Source: RYN-230 sp963717125 (GTDB taxonomy: Bacteria > Actinomycetota > Actinomycetes > Streptosporangiales > Streptosporangiaceae). Taken from it: a stretch of DNA of 64,000 nt. Shown piece after piece: positions 8,909-16,057 of the stretch (position 1 is the first letter of the stretch; each line of letters begins with the position of its first letter). Below the pieces are notes generated by a model. The model saw only the letters and a list, made by a program, of their open reading frames with translations. It was not told the DNA's origin and made no database searches. The stretch spans positions 124,001 through 188,000 of the forward strand of contig CAVQVG010000008.1 in assembly GCA_963717125.1 (NCBI GenBank), given 5' to 3'. The translations under genes were made by a program, and so were the position numbers.

Positions 8909-10161
8909 GCACAGACACTGCCAGCAGCCGGCCGCTGGCCGCCCCCGGCCACATGGGGGTCGACTACGAGCGGCGGGTGGACTTCGCCCGGCTGCGCGAG
9001 TACCGGAACGTCCGCGCCCGGGCCGCGCTGGACAGCAGCGAGTGCGGCGCCTTCCTGCTGTTTGACTTCTACAACATCCGCTACACCACGCACACCTGGA
9101 TCGGCGGCGCGCTCGGCGACAAGATGATCCGCTACGCGCTGCTGGCGCGCGGGCGGGATCCCGTGCTGTGGGACTTCGGTTCGGCGGTCAAGCATCACAA
9201 GCTGTACTCGAAGTGGGTGCCGGAGGAGAACTACCGGGCCGGGTTCCTCGGCTTCCGCGGCGCGGTCGCGCCCAGCGTGGGGCTGATGCAAGAGGCCGTC
9301 GCGGAGATCAAGTCGCTGCTCGTCGAGGCCGGCGTGGCCGACATGCCCGTCGGGGTGGACATCGTCGAGCCCCCGTTCCTGTTCGAGATGCAGCGGCAGG
9401 GCCTGCGGGTGGTCGACGCGCAGCAACGGATGCTCGACGCGCGGGTCATCAAGTCGCCGGACGAGATCATGCTGCTGACCCAGGCCGTCGCCATGGTCGA
9501 CGGCGTCTACCAGAACATCGTCAACGTGCTCAAGCCCGGTATCCGGGAGAACGAGATCGTCGCCCTGGCCAACCAGCGGCTCTACGAGATGGGCTCCGAC
9601 CAGGTCGAGGCGATCAACGCGATCTCCGGCGAGCGCTGCAACCCGCACCCGCACAACTTCACTGACCGGCTCATCCGCCCGGGGGACCAAGCGTTCTTCG
9701 ACATCATCCATTCCTTCAACGGGTACCGGACCTGCTACTACCGCACGTTCTCGGTGGGCAGCGCGACACCCGCCCAGCGGGACGCCTACAAGCAGGCGCG
9801 GGAGTGGATGGACCGCGGGATCGACGGCATCCGGGCCGGGGCGGGCAGCGACGAGATCGCGGCGCTGCTCCCGGCGGCGCAGGACTTCGGGTTCGGCAGC
9901 GAGATGGAGGCGTTCGGCCTGCAGTTCGCGCACGGGCTCGGGCTGGGCCTGCACGAGCGGCCGATCATCTCCCGGCTCAACTCGTTCAAGGAGCCGGTCG
10001 AGCTCCAGGTCGGGATGGTGTTCGCGCTGGAGACCTACTGCCCGGCCGCGGACGGTTTCTCGGCGGCGCGGATCGAGGAGGAGATCGTCATCACCGAAAC
10101 CGGGCCCAAGGTGCTCACGCTCTTCCCGGCGCAGGACCTGTTCGTCGCCAACCCGTACTAG
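8905..10161 (+). CDS. M24-fold (pita-bread) hydrolase or lyase with altered metal site
   Basis: A 418-residue protein with the creatinase N-terminal domain (to about 185) and the M24 domain. GTG 8905 has GGAGG upstream and overlaps the GntR stop (GTGA). M24 metalloenzymes use Asp, Asp, His, Glu, Glu. Here Asp266 (FFDIIHSFNGY), His343 (AHGLGLGLHE), Glu376 (ALETY) and Glu391 (RIEEEI) are present, but the Asp expected in the SDxTRT-like block is Cys277 (RTCYYRTF). The family includes Xaa-Pro peptidases, creatinase, ectoine hydrolase and the DMSP lyase DddP, so peptidase activity should not be assumed. With E1/E2 and VOC it may cleave an amide or C-S substrate feeding a 2-oxoacid; this is inference. 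Confidence 0.85.
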   Translation: MSTDTASSRPLAAPGHMGVDYERRVDFARLREYRNVRARAALDSSECGAFLLFDFYNIRYTTHTWIGGALGDKMIRYALLARGRDPVLWDFGSAVKHHKLYSKWVPEENYRAGFLGFRGAVAPSVGLMQEAVAEIKSLLVEAGVADMPVGVDIVEPPFLFEMQRQGLRVVDAQQRMLDARVIKSPDEIMLLTQAVAMVDGVYQNIVNVLKPGIRENEIVALANQRLYEMGSDQVEAINAISGERCNPHPHNFTDRLIRPGDQAFFDIIHSFNGYRTCYYRTFSVGSATPAQRDAYKQAREWMDRGIDGIRAGAGSDEIAALLPAAQDFGFGSEMEAFGLQFAHGLGLGLHERPIISRLNSFKEPVELQVGMVFALETYCPAADGFSAARIEEEIVITETGPKVLTLFPAQDLFVANPY

Positions 10162-10566
10162 CTGGCCTGCACGCAGCTGGCCCTCCTCTCCCGCCAGTCA
10201 CACCAGTACCGGCCAGCCCTGCCACACCCACCCCGAGCAGGCTTGCGCGGTGGGTTTTCCAAATAGGACCACAAGCCACCGCATACCGGTAGCCGCGCCC
10301 GGCCGACCGCCTCACCTGCCACATCGGCACCGGCAGTCGCAAAGACACCGGCGAGCTGATCATCTGCGGGCGCCAAATCGGCGGCAAGTGGGATAGAGGC
10401 CGATGCCGCCGACTTCTCTGGCACACACCTGAAGGTTGGGCCGTGCCTGGTGAGCACGGTGGTGCTGGTGTGACCAGTGATGGCGCCCGACGGGCCGCCC
10501 AGTTCGGTGATCAGACGATTGGTGTCGGTATAGCGACACCAATCGTCTGATCACGAACCGGAATGA
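10162..10566. other. Intergenic region with no convincing gene
   Basis: The roughly 400 bases between the M24 gene and the NmrA remnant hold only short open frames with poor codon usage and no ribosome-binding sites. The notable structure is the large inverted repeat at 10507-10554. Its neighbours are a remnant gene and duplicated gene starts, so this may be an old rearrangement boundary. Confidence 0.5.
10507..10554. terminator. 21-base perfect inverted repeat with 6-base loop
   Basis: The arms at 10507-10527 and 10534-10554 are exact reverse complements, with GTATAG between them. The right arm starts CGACACCAATCG. It lies 12 bases beyond the stop of the minus-strand NmrA remnant and 345 bases beyond the M24 stop. 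There is no T tract, but actinobacterial terminators often lack one. It could also be an element end or a structured RNA. Confidence 0.5.
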
Positions 10567-10959
10567 TCAGGTGGCCTGCACGGCGGGCTTGAGGGCGTCC
10601 TCGCACCACCGCCGGAACGTGGTGGGGGAGTCGATCGCGTTCTGCGCGGTGCGGGGGATGCCGTTGTCCAGGCCGTTGTCCTTGGCGGTCATCATGTCCA
10701 GCGTGCCTTGAGCCATGGCATCGGATACGCCGTGGCCGGTGAGCTGGTCCCGGAACGCCTGGCCGGGGATCTGCCGGTAGCGCACCGAGGTGCCGAGCAC
10801 GTCGGAGACGATGGCGGCCATGTCGTCGGGGGACGGGTCCTCGGGGCCGAGCAGCGGGACTTCCGCCTGACCGGTCCAGGTGGTGTCGAGCAGCAGGCGG
10901 GTGCATCGTCCGCAGCATGACTGCGGCATCGGCCCAGTCCGTATCCGGCATCGAGCCAC
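10567..10959 (-). pseudogene. NmrA-like NAD(P)-binding protein, C-terminal remnant
   Basis: From about residue 21 the frame reads as the C-terminal third of an NmrA/SDR-a5 protein: TTWTGQAEVPLLGPEDPSPD, then VLGTSVRYRQIPG and the closing helix FRRWCEDALKP. The Rossmann NAD(P)-binding domain (about 170 residues) is missing. Upstream the sequence switches to a piece that, in another frame, reads MPDTDWADAAVMLR starting at 10951. That is nearly identical to the first residues of the small gene at 11062-11508. The remnant therefore looks like a deletion or recombination joint between an NmrA gene and a paralogue of that small gene. Probably not functional. Confidence 0.75.
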
Positions 10960-11061
10960 TGGCCTTCGCTAGCCTGTAAAGCTGTCGGCTGTCGCACGTG
11001 CTTTGGCCGCTGATCCGTGCCAGAAGCAGACACAAAGCCGCCGTCTGCGGTCACCGGCGCG

Positions 11062-11508
11062 TCATCTAGCCTTACGTGCTTCGGCGAGCACGTCGGCAAT
11101 GAAGCCGTGGAGTTCCTCATCGCTGAGCTGTTGGTGGCCGACGAGGGTCATGAGGGTTGCGACCTGGGTGTTGCCCTTGGTTGTCGCATCGGGTTCGGCA
11201 GCGGGATTACTGGCCTCTCCGAGGGCCGTCCTGATCAGGTTTTCGGCGCCGACGGGGTCGATCTCCTCGGCAACATCAGCCGAGGAGGCTCTGACGTCTG
11301 CGACTAGCTGGATCACGCTGGTGCTGCTATACCCGTCACGGAAGTAGCGGCGCACGACGATGATGAAGGCCACGGCTACCACCAGAGCGAACGTATCGGC
11401 GGCACTACGGCCTTCCACCTCATCGGCGAGGCGCCTACCAGTCGCTTGGTCGTCAGTTAGCAGCGCCCGCAGCATGGCTGCGGCATCGGCCCAGTCGGTA
11501 TCTGTCAT
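11062..11508 (-). CDS. Small membrane protein of unknown family (tandem paralogue A)
   Basis: A 148-residue protein I do not recognise. It opens MTDTDWADAAAMLRALL, has one hydrophobic segment at about 38-52 (TFALVVAVAFIIVV followed by RRYF), and ends with a helical region (EEIDPVGAENLIRTALGE, QLSDEELHGFIADVLAEA). The same landmarks occur in the gene just upstream (11505-11960), so the two are diverged duplicates. The start overlaps that gene's stop (ATGA), indicating co-translation. A degenerate third copy of the first residues occurs at 10951. The gene ends the minus-strand run that begins with the HerA/TraD-like ATPase. Confidence 0.65.
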   Translation of the reverse strand: MTDTDWADAAAMLRALLTDDQATGRRLADEVEGRSAADTFALVVAVAFIIVVRRYFRDGYSSTSVIQLVADVRASSADVAEEIDPVGAENLIRTALGEASNPAAEPDATTKGNTQVATLMTLVGHQQLSDEELHGFIADVLAEARKAR

Positions 11509-11960
11509 CGTTCGGCGTGCCCAGTCGAGCGCTTCAACCTGTCCGCCAGCGCACGTGCCTCGGCGAGGAAGGCGTCCAGCGCGGCATCGTCAAACTGTTC
11601 GTCCATGATGAGCACAGTTAGAAGCACACTCTCAGTGCGAAGGAGGGTTTCCTTGTCGATGCCACGTGTGGTTCCTTCGCCAAGAGCTTTGCGGATCAGC
11701 CGTTCCGCTACGTTAGGGTCGATTCCCCGATCTGGGTTGCGTAGCCGGGTACGGACCTCGGCCACGTATTGAACAATGTCGGCCAGGGTGTATCTGGTGC
11801 CGAAGCGCCGGTCGACAGCCTCGAAAAACGCGGCGGTCACCAGCTCATAGTAACCTGCCAAGCCGCCCACCGGTTTGATCTGGGCGATTACCCGCTGATG
11901 CTCATCGAAGTTCCTGGTCAGCAAGGCCCGGAGCGCGGTCACCTGCTCGGTGCTTATCAC
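11505..11960 (-). CDS. Small protein of unknown family (tandem paralogue B)
   Basis: A 151-residue paralogue of the gene at 11062-11508. Shared landmarks, in order, are ALRALL near the N terminus, a YVAEVR/LVADVR segment, DPNVAERLIRKALGE, and an acidic C-terminal helix (FDDAALDAFLAEARALADRL). It lacks the clear transmembrane stretch of its partner (YYELVTAAFFEAV is only weakly hydrophobic). It overlaps the 3' end of the upstream gene by about 59 bases, in a different frame. The helical, charged make-up suggests a protein-protein interaction module; no catalytic motif is visible. Confidence 0.65.
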   Translation of the reverse strand: MISTEQVTALRALLTRNFDEHQRVIAQIKPVGGLAGYYELVTAAFFEAVDRRFGTRYTLADIVQYVAEVRTRLRNPDRGIDPNVAERLIRKALGEGTTRGIDKETLLRTESVLLTVLIMDEQFDDAALDAFLAEARALADRLKRSTGHAER

Positions 11961-12891
11961 CTATCTCATCCTTTCGCTGGCGAAACGATTCTAGCCCTTG
12001 CCGGAAGGCTCTAATCATTAATGTGGCAATCAGGATCACGCCGGTCACAGCGGTTCCGGTGTCTGTTTCGCCATGTGTCAGGTGCGACACAGTTGGCCTA
12101 GAGTCAACAGCCGCATGGGCGGATGAGGCCGGTCGCGAGGAGACCTCGGTGAGGTCGTCGATGGCATCTTGTGTTACGTCTCCGATGTGGTCTGCATGTT
12201 CGCAGAGCTCCCGCGTGAGTCTGTCAGCGCGGGAGTCCCGGGCATCTTCCAGGTTGGCGATCAGGTCGCCGGCTCGTTCGCCCGGGGCTGCGTCGCCTGT
12301 CTCGCCGGCGGTGGGCTGCGCGTCTGGGCCGCTGGTGAAGTGGCCATCCTGATCCATGTACCAGTCGGTGTGAGTTCCCCTGAAATCGGCGTGGAAGTGC
12401 CAGAGCGGATGGCCGTCTGTCCCGCGATCCTCACTCAGAGCCGCCTTAGCTTGGTCTGGATCTCCTGGGGAGAGCCCGCTCTCCGCGTCTGCTTCCTTCG
12501 GCAGGTTTTCAGCCGGGGCTAGCCGTTCCTGGGCAGGTTCACTTACCGGGTCAGCCCGGCGGCCCTCGCGATCGCCGCCTTGGCTGTCGCTACCCCGCGG
12601 CTCGTTCCGGTCGCGCTCCCCAGGCTCATCCCGTGGCGGCCGCTCGACCGGCCGTTTGCCGTCATCCGCCGGGCCGGCTCGCGCTTCGCGCCCAGTGCTG
12701 GCCGGGATGGGATCGCCCCGGCTGCGGATACTCTCGCCATAATCCTCGCGGGTCTGCGTTTCCGCGGGCGCGCGGCGCGACTGCGCGTGTTCCTGGCTAT
12801 CAGAACCAGGTTTCCGACGTTCAGGAGATGCGGGCCGGTCGCCACGGCTGCCCGGCGGAAGCTCACCTAATTCACCGCTGCCCATCGTCAT
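11902..12891 (-). CDS. Low-complexity charged protein with C-terminal membrane anchor
   Basis: About 329 residues, unrecognised. The first 165 residues are disordered, rich in Arg, Glu, Pro, Gly and Ser. A short ordered island follows (HPLWHFHADFRGTHTDWYMD), then an acidic region and one membrane segment near residue 285 (TGVILIATLMIRAF) with a basic cytosolic tail. ATG 12891 is preferred: it lies 13 bases after the stop of the ATPase gene, while the frame itself extends to 12945 inside it. The placement suggests a scaffold or partner of the ATPase complex at the membrane; this is inference. Confidence 0.6.
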   Translation of the reverse strand: MTMGSGELGELPPGSRGDRPASPERRKPGSDSQEHAQSRRAPAETQTREDYGESIRSRGDPIPASTGREARAGPADDGKRPVERPPRDEPGERDRNEPRGSDSQGGDREGRRADPVSEPAQERLAPAENLPKEADAESGLSPGDPDQAKAALSEDRGTDGHPLWHFHADFRGTHTDWYMDQDGHFTSGPDAQPTAGETGDAAPGERAGDLIANLEDARDSRADRLTRELCEHADHIGDVTQDAIDDLTEVSSRPASSAHAAVDSRPTVSHLTHGETDTGTAVTGVILIATLMIRAFRQGLESFRQRKDEIGDKHRAGDRAPGLADQELR

Positions 12892-12904
12892 GATTTCCGG
12901 AGTG

Positions 12905-15853
12905 CTAAACGGGACGGAGATAGTCGGCGGGCCAGTGGCAATCACGGAATTCGCTTAGCGCATTAGTGAGGCGCTGATCCCAGTCCTCATCCGCAATGCG
13001 TGCACCAACGGCTCGTTCGACTGCGGATGGCTCGCCATTGCCAAACGCCACCGCCCGCACGATAGCCTGGTCTCGCTGGTCGGCCTCGTACCAGCGCGCA
13101 ACGGCCGCGAGCTCCTCGGCGCAGGTATCACCGGGAATGGCCCGGCCATAACCAGCAGCCCAGGCGGCGCTGTCCGGGTGGCGGCCCGCCGCGCTGTCCT
13201 TGCGGTGCAGCGTCTTGAGGCTGTCCAGGACCAGCGCCCAGCGGTAGCACGGTGCCAGGTAGGCCGGCTCGGCCCGCTCGCACAACCACCGCCGGTCATC
13301 CAGGGCCGCACGCATGGCCGCGGTGACGTGGGCGGCGAGGCCGGGAGCGCTCACCCGGCCGGCGATGACGGACGTGCGGGCGGCCGTGGCCGCATCGACC
13401 GCGTGCGCGAGCGCGCAGTCCCGCAGTCGCGTGTCCATCGCCCGCAGGACGGCCGCGAACGCGGTGCCGGGCATCGGCATGGTCCACCCGGTCAGGTGGG
13501 CCAGCACCGACAGCTCGGCCCACAAGGTGAGCCGCGGGTCCGTCTGGCCGGCCCGTTCGGCCGCCCGGATCTGACGCAGCGTGCAGGCCGCCGCGTGGCA
13601 CGCTGGCCCGCAGCTGGGCGAGCGACGGCCAGCCAGTGTCTCTGCTGAGGTGGTGACGGCGGGGGTGCTGGTTTCCACGGCCGTGCCGTCTGGCATCCGG
13701 GTCAGCAACGGGTAGTCCATCCCGTCGGTGAACACCGCCGCCTCACCAGGGGTGAGGGTGACCAGATACTGCGACTGCGGCTCGGTCATATTCATCGTCG
13801 CGCCGACCACGGCGCGGTCATCCGCGGCGGGCAGCCGGTGCACGATCTTGACCGCGGTGTTCTTGATCACGTCGGGGATCAGCTTGGCCGGGATCTGCTC
13901 CGCGATGACCAGGCCCTCCCCGTAGGCCCGGACCTCGGCCAGCAGCCCGGCGAACATCTCCACCGCGTGGGCGGCCGGGCCGGTGCGTCCCTGCGGGTTG
14001 CGCAGCAGCCGGTGCGCTTCCTCGATAACCGTCAGGTGCCGCAGCCGGGGTGGGGCGGGTCCTTCCTCGCGCTGGCGCATCCGCAGATACCCGGCCAGCC
14101 GGATCAGCACGGTGCCGATCAGGAACGCCTTGTCGGCGTCGTCCCCGATGTCCTCGATCTCGAGCACGACGTTGCGGTCCAGCAGCGCGGCCATGTCGAG
14201 CGGGTGACCGCCTTCGAAGAACCGGCCGGTGGTGCCCAGCCGCAAACTGGACAGCCGCACGGTGATGAACCCGCGGACGTTGTCGGTAACCTCCCGCCCG
14301 TACCCGATCTCGTTCACGACCTGCCCGGCCGTGAGTTGCAGATCGCCCAGCGTGGGATAGCCGGGGCGCAGACCCGGGGCAGCGGGCTCACCCAGCGCCA
14401 GGTCCCACCCAGCCTCGGCGTAGCTGCGGGTCAGCGCGGCCGAGAGCACCTGCGGGAATGGCTCCTCCGCTTCGAACGCGGCCAGGAACAGGGCGCGCAC
14501 CAGGTCCGCGTGGGCCTGCAGCGGGAACCGGGTCCCGCCCGGGCCGACGGCGGGTTCGAGCGGGTTGATGCCCGCGGGGACCTCGTCTGGGGATCCCGGC
14601 GCGATGCGGACCACATCGACGCCGCGCAACCGGGCGGCCATCAGCTTGTACTCGGCCTTGGCCGGCTCGACCACCAGCCACGGAATGCCCGCGGCCGTGG
14701 CCGCTTGCAGCAGGGCCCGGACCGTCTGGGACTTCCCCGCGCCGGTGGCCCCGCAGACGAAAACGTGCCGGTTCAGCGAGGACAGCGGCATCCGCAGCGG
14801 CCCGGCGGGCATCCGGAGCCGGTCCAGGACGTGCCCCAGCGGGATCCCAGCCGCCGCCTGAGCCCGGTCGGCGGTTCCCCCCGGGTACCCGTCGGGCCCC
14901 GGAGCAGGCGGGATCTCCGGGGTCATATCGAACTCCGGACGCAGCACGAAACGCACCCCGGGCACCTCCCTGGCCGGGGGCCGGGCCAGCGCGGCCAGCA
15001 GGGCCGAGGAAGCGGAGAACGGGGCCCGGGGGGCCGGTTCCGCGGGGTCGTCCGCACCCGGTGGCCGCGGCGCGGCCAGGATTTCCGCCGCGCTGGCGCA
15101 GCCGGGCAGCGGCTGTAGCCCATACGGCAGCTCGCGCAGATCCGCCGACGCGCATACCAGGCCCGCCACCTGCGCAGCCGCCGGCCGGGTGGCGGCGCCG
15201 GCCAGCAGGTGGACGCGCCACCAGCCGATGGCGCCGCACTGGCGCAGTTCGATATGCCGGTGCTCCAGCCGGCGCACCGTCAGCCGCGCCTTCGGGCTGT
15301 CGTATTTCTGCCCGCGGCCGAGCGCGAGGGTGGTGGCCGCGATCAGATCGGCAACCTCCGCGCCGGTGACCGGTTCGGCGAACAGCAGCCAGCCGAACGG
15401 CCCCGGCCACGTGGCCAGCAGCCCATCGTCGAGGGTCGGCCGGACGGCGCGCGCCGGGTCACCCGGTGGCGGCCGGCCGGCCAGCAGGCCGTCCGCCGTT
15501 CCGGCGATCCTGACCCAGCAGGGGAGCCGCTGCGCTAACGCGGCGGCGGCCGGCCCGCCGATCGCCTCGCCGTACCCGCCGGCGGGCACGGTCAGCAGGG
15601 CATGGCCGGCCTCGGACCAGGCGGCCAGGGCCTGCCCGGCGGCCAGCACCTGCACCGGCCCGCCCACTGAATCCCGGATCCAGCCGAACGCCATCGCGCT
15701 GCCGGTGTGATACGCGGAGGTGAATGCCGCCAGGCGCTGGTCCGCCAGCAGGTCACGTTCGTCCGCGGCTGAGTCCTGCGGGGTGGCCCGCCGCGGGATC
15801 GTCAGGACCCGCCAGGCCGCCAGTTCCTGCAGTGTTTCCCAGGCCGATGACAT
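12905..15853 (-). CDS. HerA/TraD-like ATPase with unusual N- and C-terminal domains
   Basis: A 982-residue P-loop ATPase of the DUF87/HerA-VirD4 class. Walker A is GATGAGKS (368-375), followed by the VVEPAKAEYK segment typical of the group. Walker B is VIEEAHRLL (609-617), with a downstream AEQIPAKLIPDVIKNT motif seen in HerA/VirB4-like motors. The N-terminal 350 residues and the C-terminal 230 residues are not recognisable; the latter opens with a cysteine cluster (CGPACHAAAC) and is helical. Such ATPases pump DNA or protein in repair, conjugation, secretion or defence. No relaxase, nuclease or pilus gene is nearby. It is divergent from the pseudo-ATPase at 16058. Confidence 0.8.
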   Translation of the reverse strand: MSSAWETLQELAAWRVLTIPRRATPQDSAADERDLLADQRLAAFTSAYHTGSAMAFGWIRDSVGGPVQVLAAGQALAAWSEAGHALLTVPAGGYGEAIGGPAAAALAQRLPCWVRIAGTADGLLAGRPPPGDPARAVRPTLDDGLLATWPGPFGWLLFAEPVTGAEVADLIAATTLALGRGQKYDSPKARLTVRRLEHRHIELRQCGAIGWWRVHLLAGAATRPAAAQVAGLVCASADLRELPYGLQPLPGCASAAEILAAPRPPGADDPAEPAPRAPFSASSALLAALARPPAREVPGVRFVLRPEFDMTPEIPPAPGPDGYPGGTADRAQAAAGIPLGHVLDRLRMPAGPLRMPLSSLNRHVFVCGATGAGKSQTVRALLQAATAAGIPWLVVEPAKAEYKLMAARLRGVDVVRIAPGSPDEVPAGINPLEPAVGPGGTRFPLQAHADLVRALFLAAFEAEEPFPQVLSAALTRSYAEAGWDLALGEPAAPGLRPGYPTLGDLQLTAGQVVNEIGYGREVTDNVRGFITVRLSSLRLGTTGRFFEGGHPLDMAALLDRNVVLEIEDIGDDADKAFLIGTVLIRLAGYLRMRQREEGPAPPRLRHLTVIEEAHRLLRNPQGRTGPAAHAVEMFAGLLAEVRAYGEGLVIAEQIPAKLIPDVIKNTAVKIVHRLPAADDRAVVGATMNMTEPQSQYLVTLTPGEAAVFTDGMDYPLLTRMPDGTAVETSTPAVTTSAETLAGRRSPSCGPACHAAACTLRQIRAAERAGQTDPRLTLWAELSVLAHLTGWTMPMPGTAFAAVLRAMDTRLRDCALAHAVDAATAARTSVIAGRVSAPGLAAHVTAAMRAALDDRRWLCERAEPAYLAPCYRWALVLDSLKTLHRKDSAAGRHPDSAAWAAGYGRAIPGDTCAEELAAVARWYEADQRDQAIVRAVAFGNGEPSAVERAVGARIADEDWDQRLTNALSEFRDCHWPADYLRPV

Positions 15854-16057
15854 CGCGCTCCATGCCCACTGCCGGGTGCCTCACTTCACGGCGCCTTTCC
15901 GCCAGGCTAATGCCGGTCTGGTCAGCTACCCGTCGCGCACGGCGTGCGATCAAGCCAACTGCAATCTTTCCGTCAAGGTCCCTGGCACATGCTGAGTGAC
16001 CGGCTTGGCCGCATCCGCGGGCATACGCCGCCTGGTTCCGCAGGGAAGTGACGTGAC

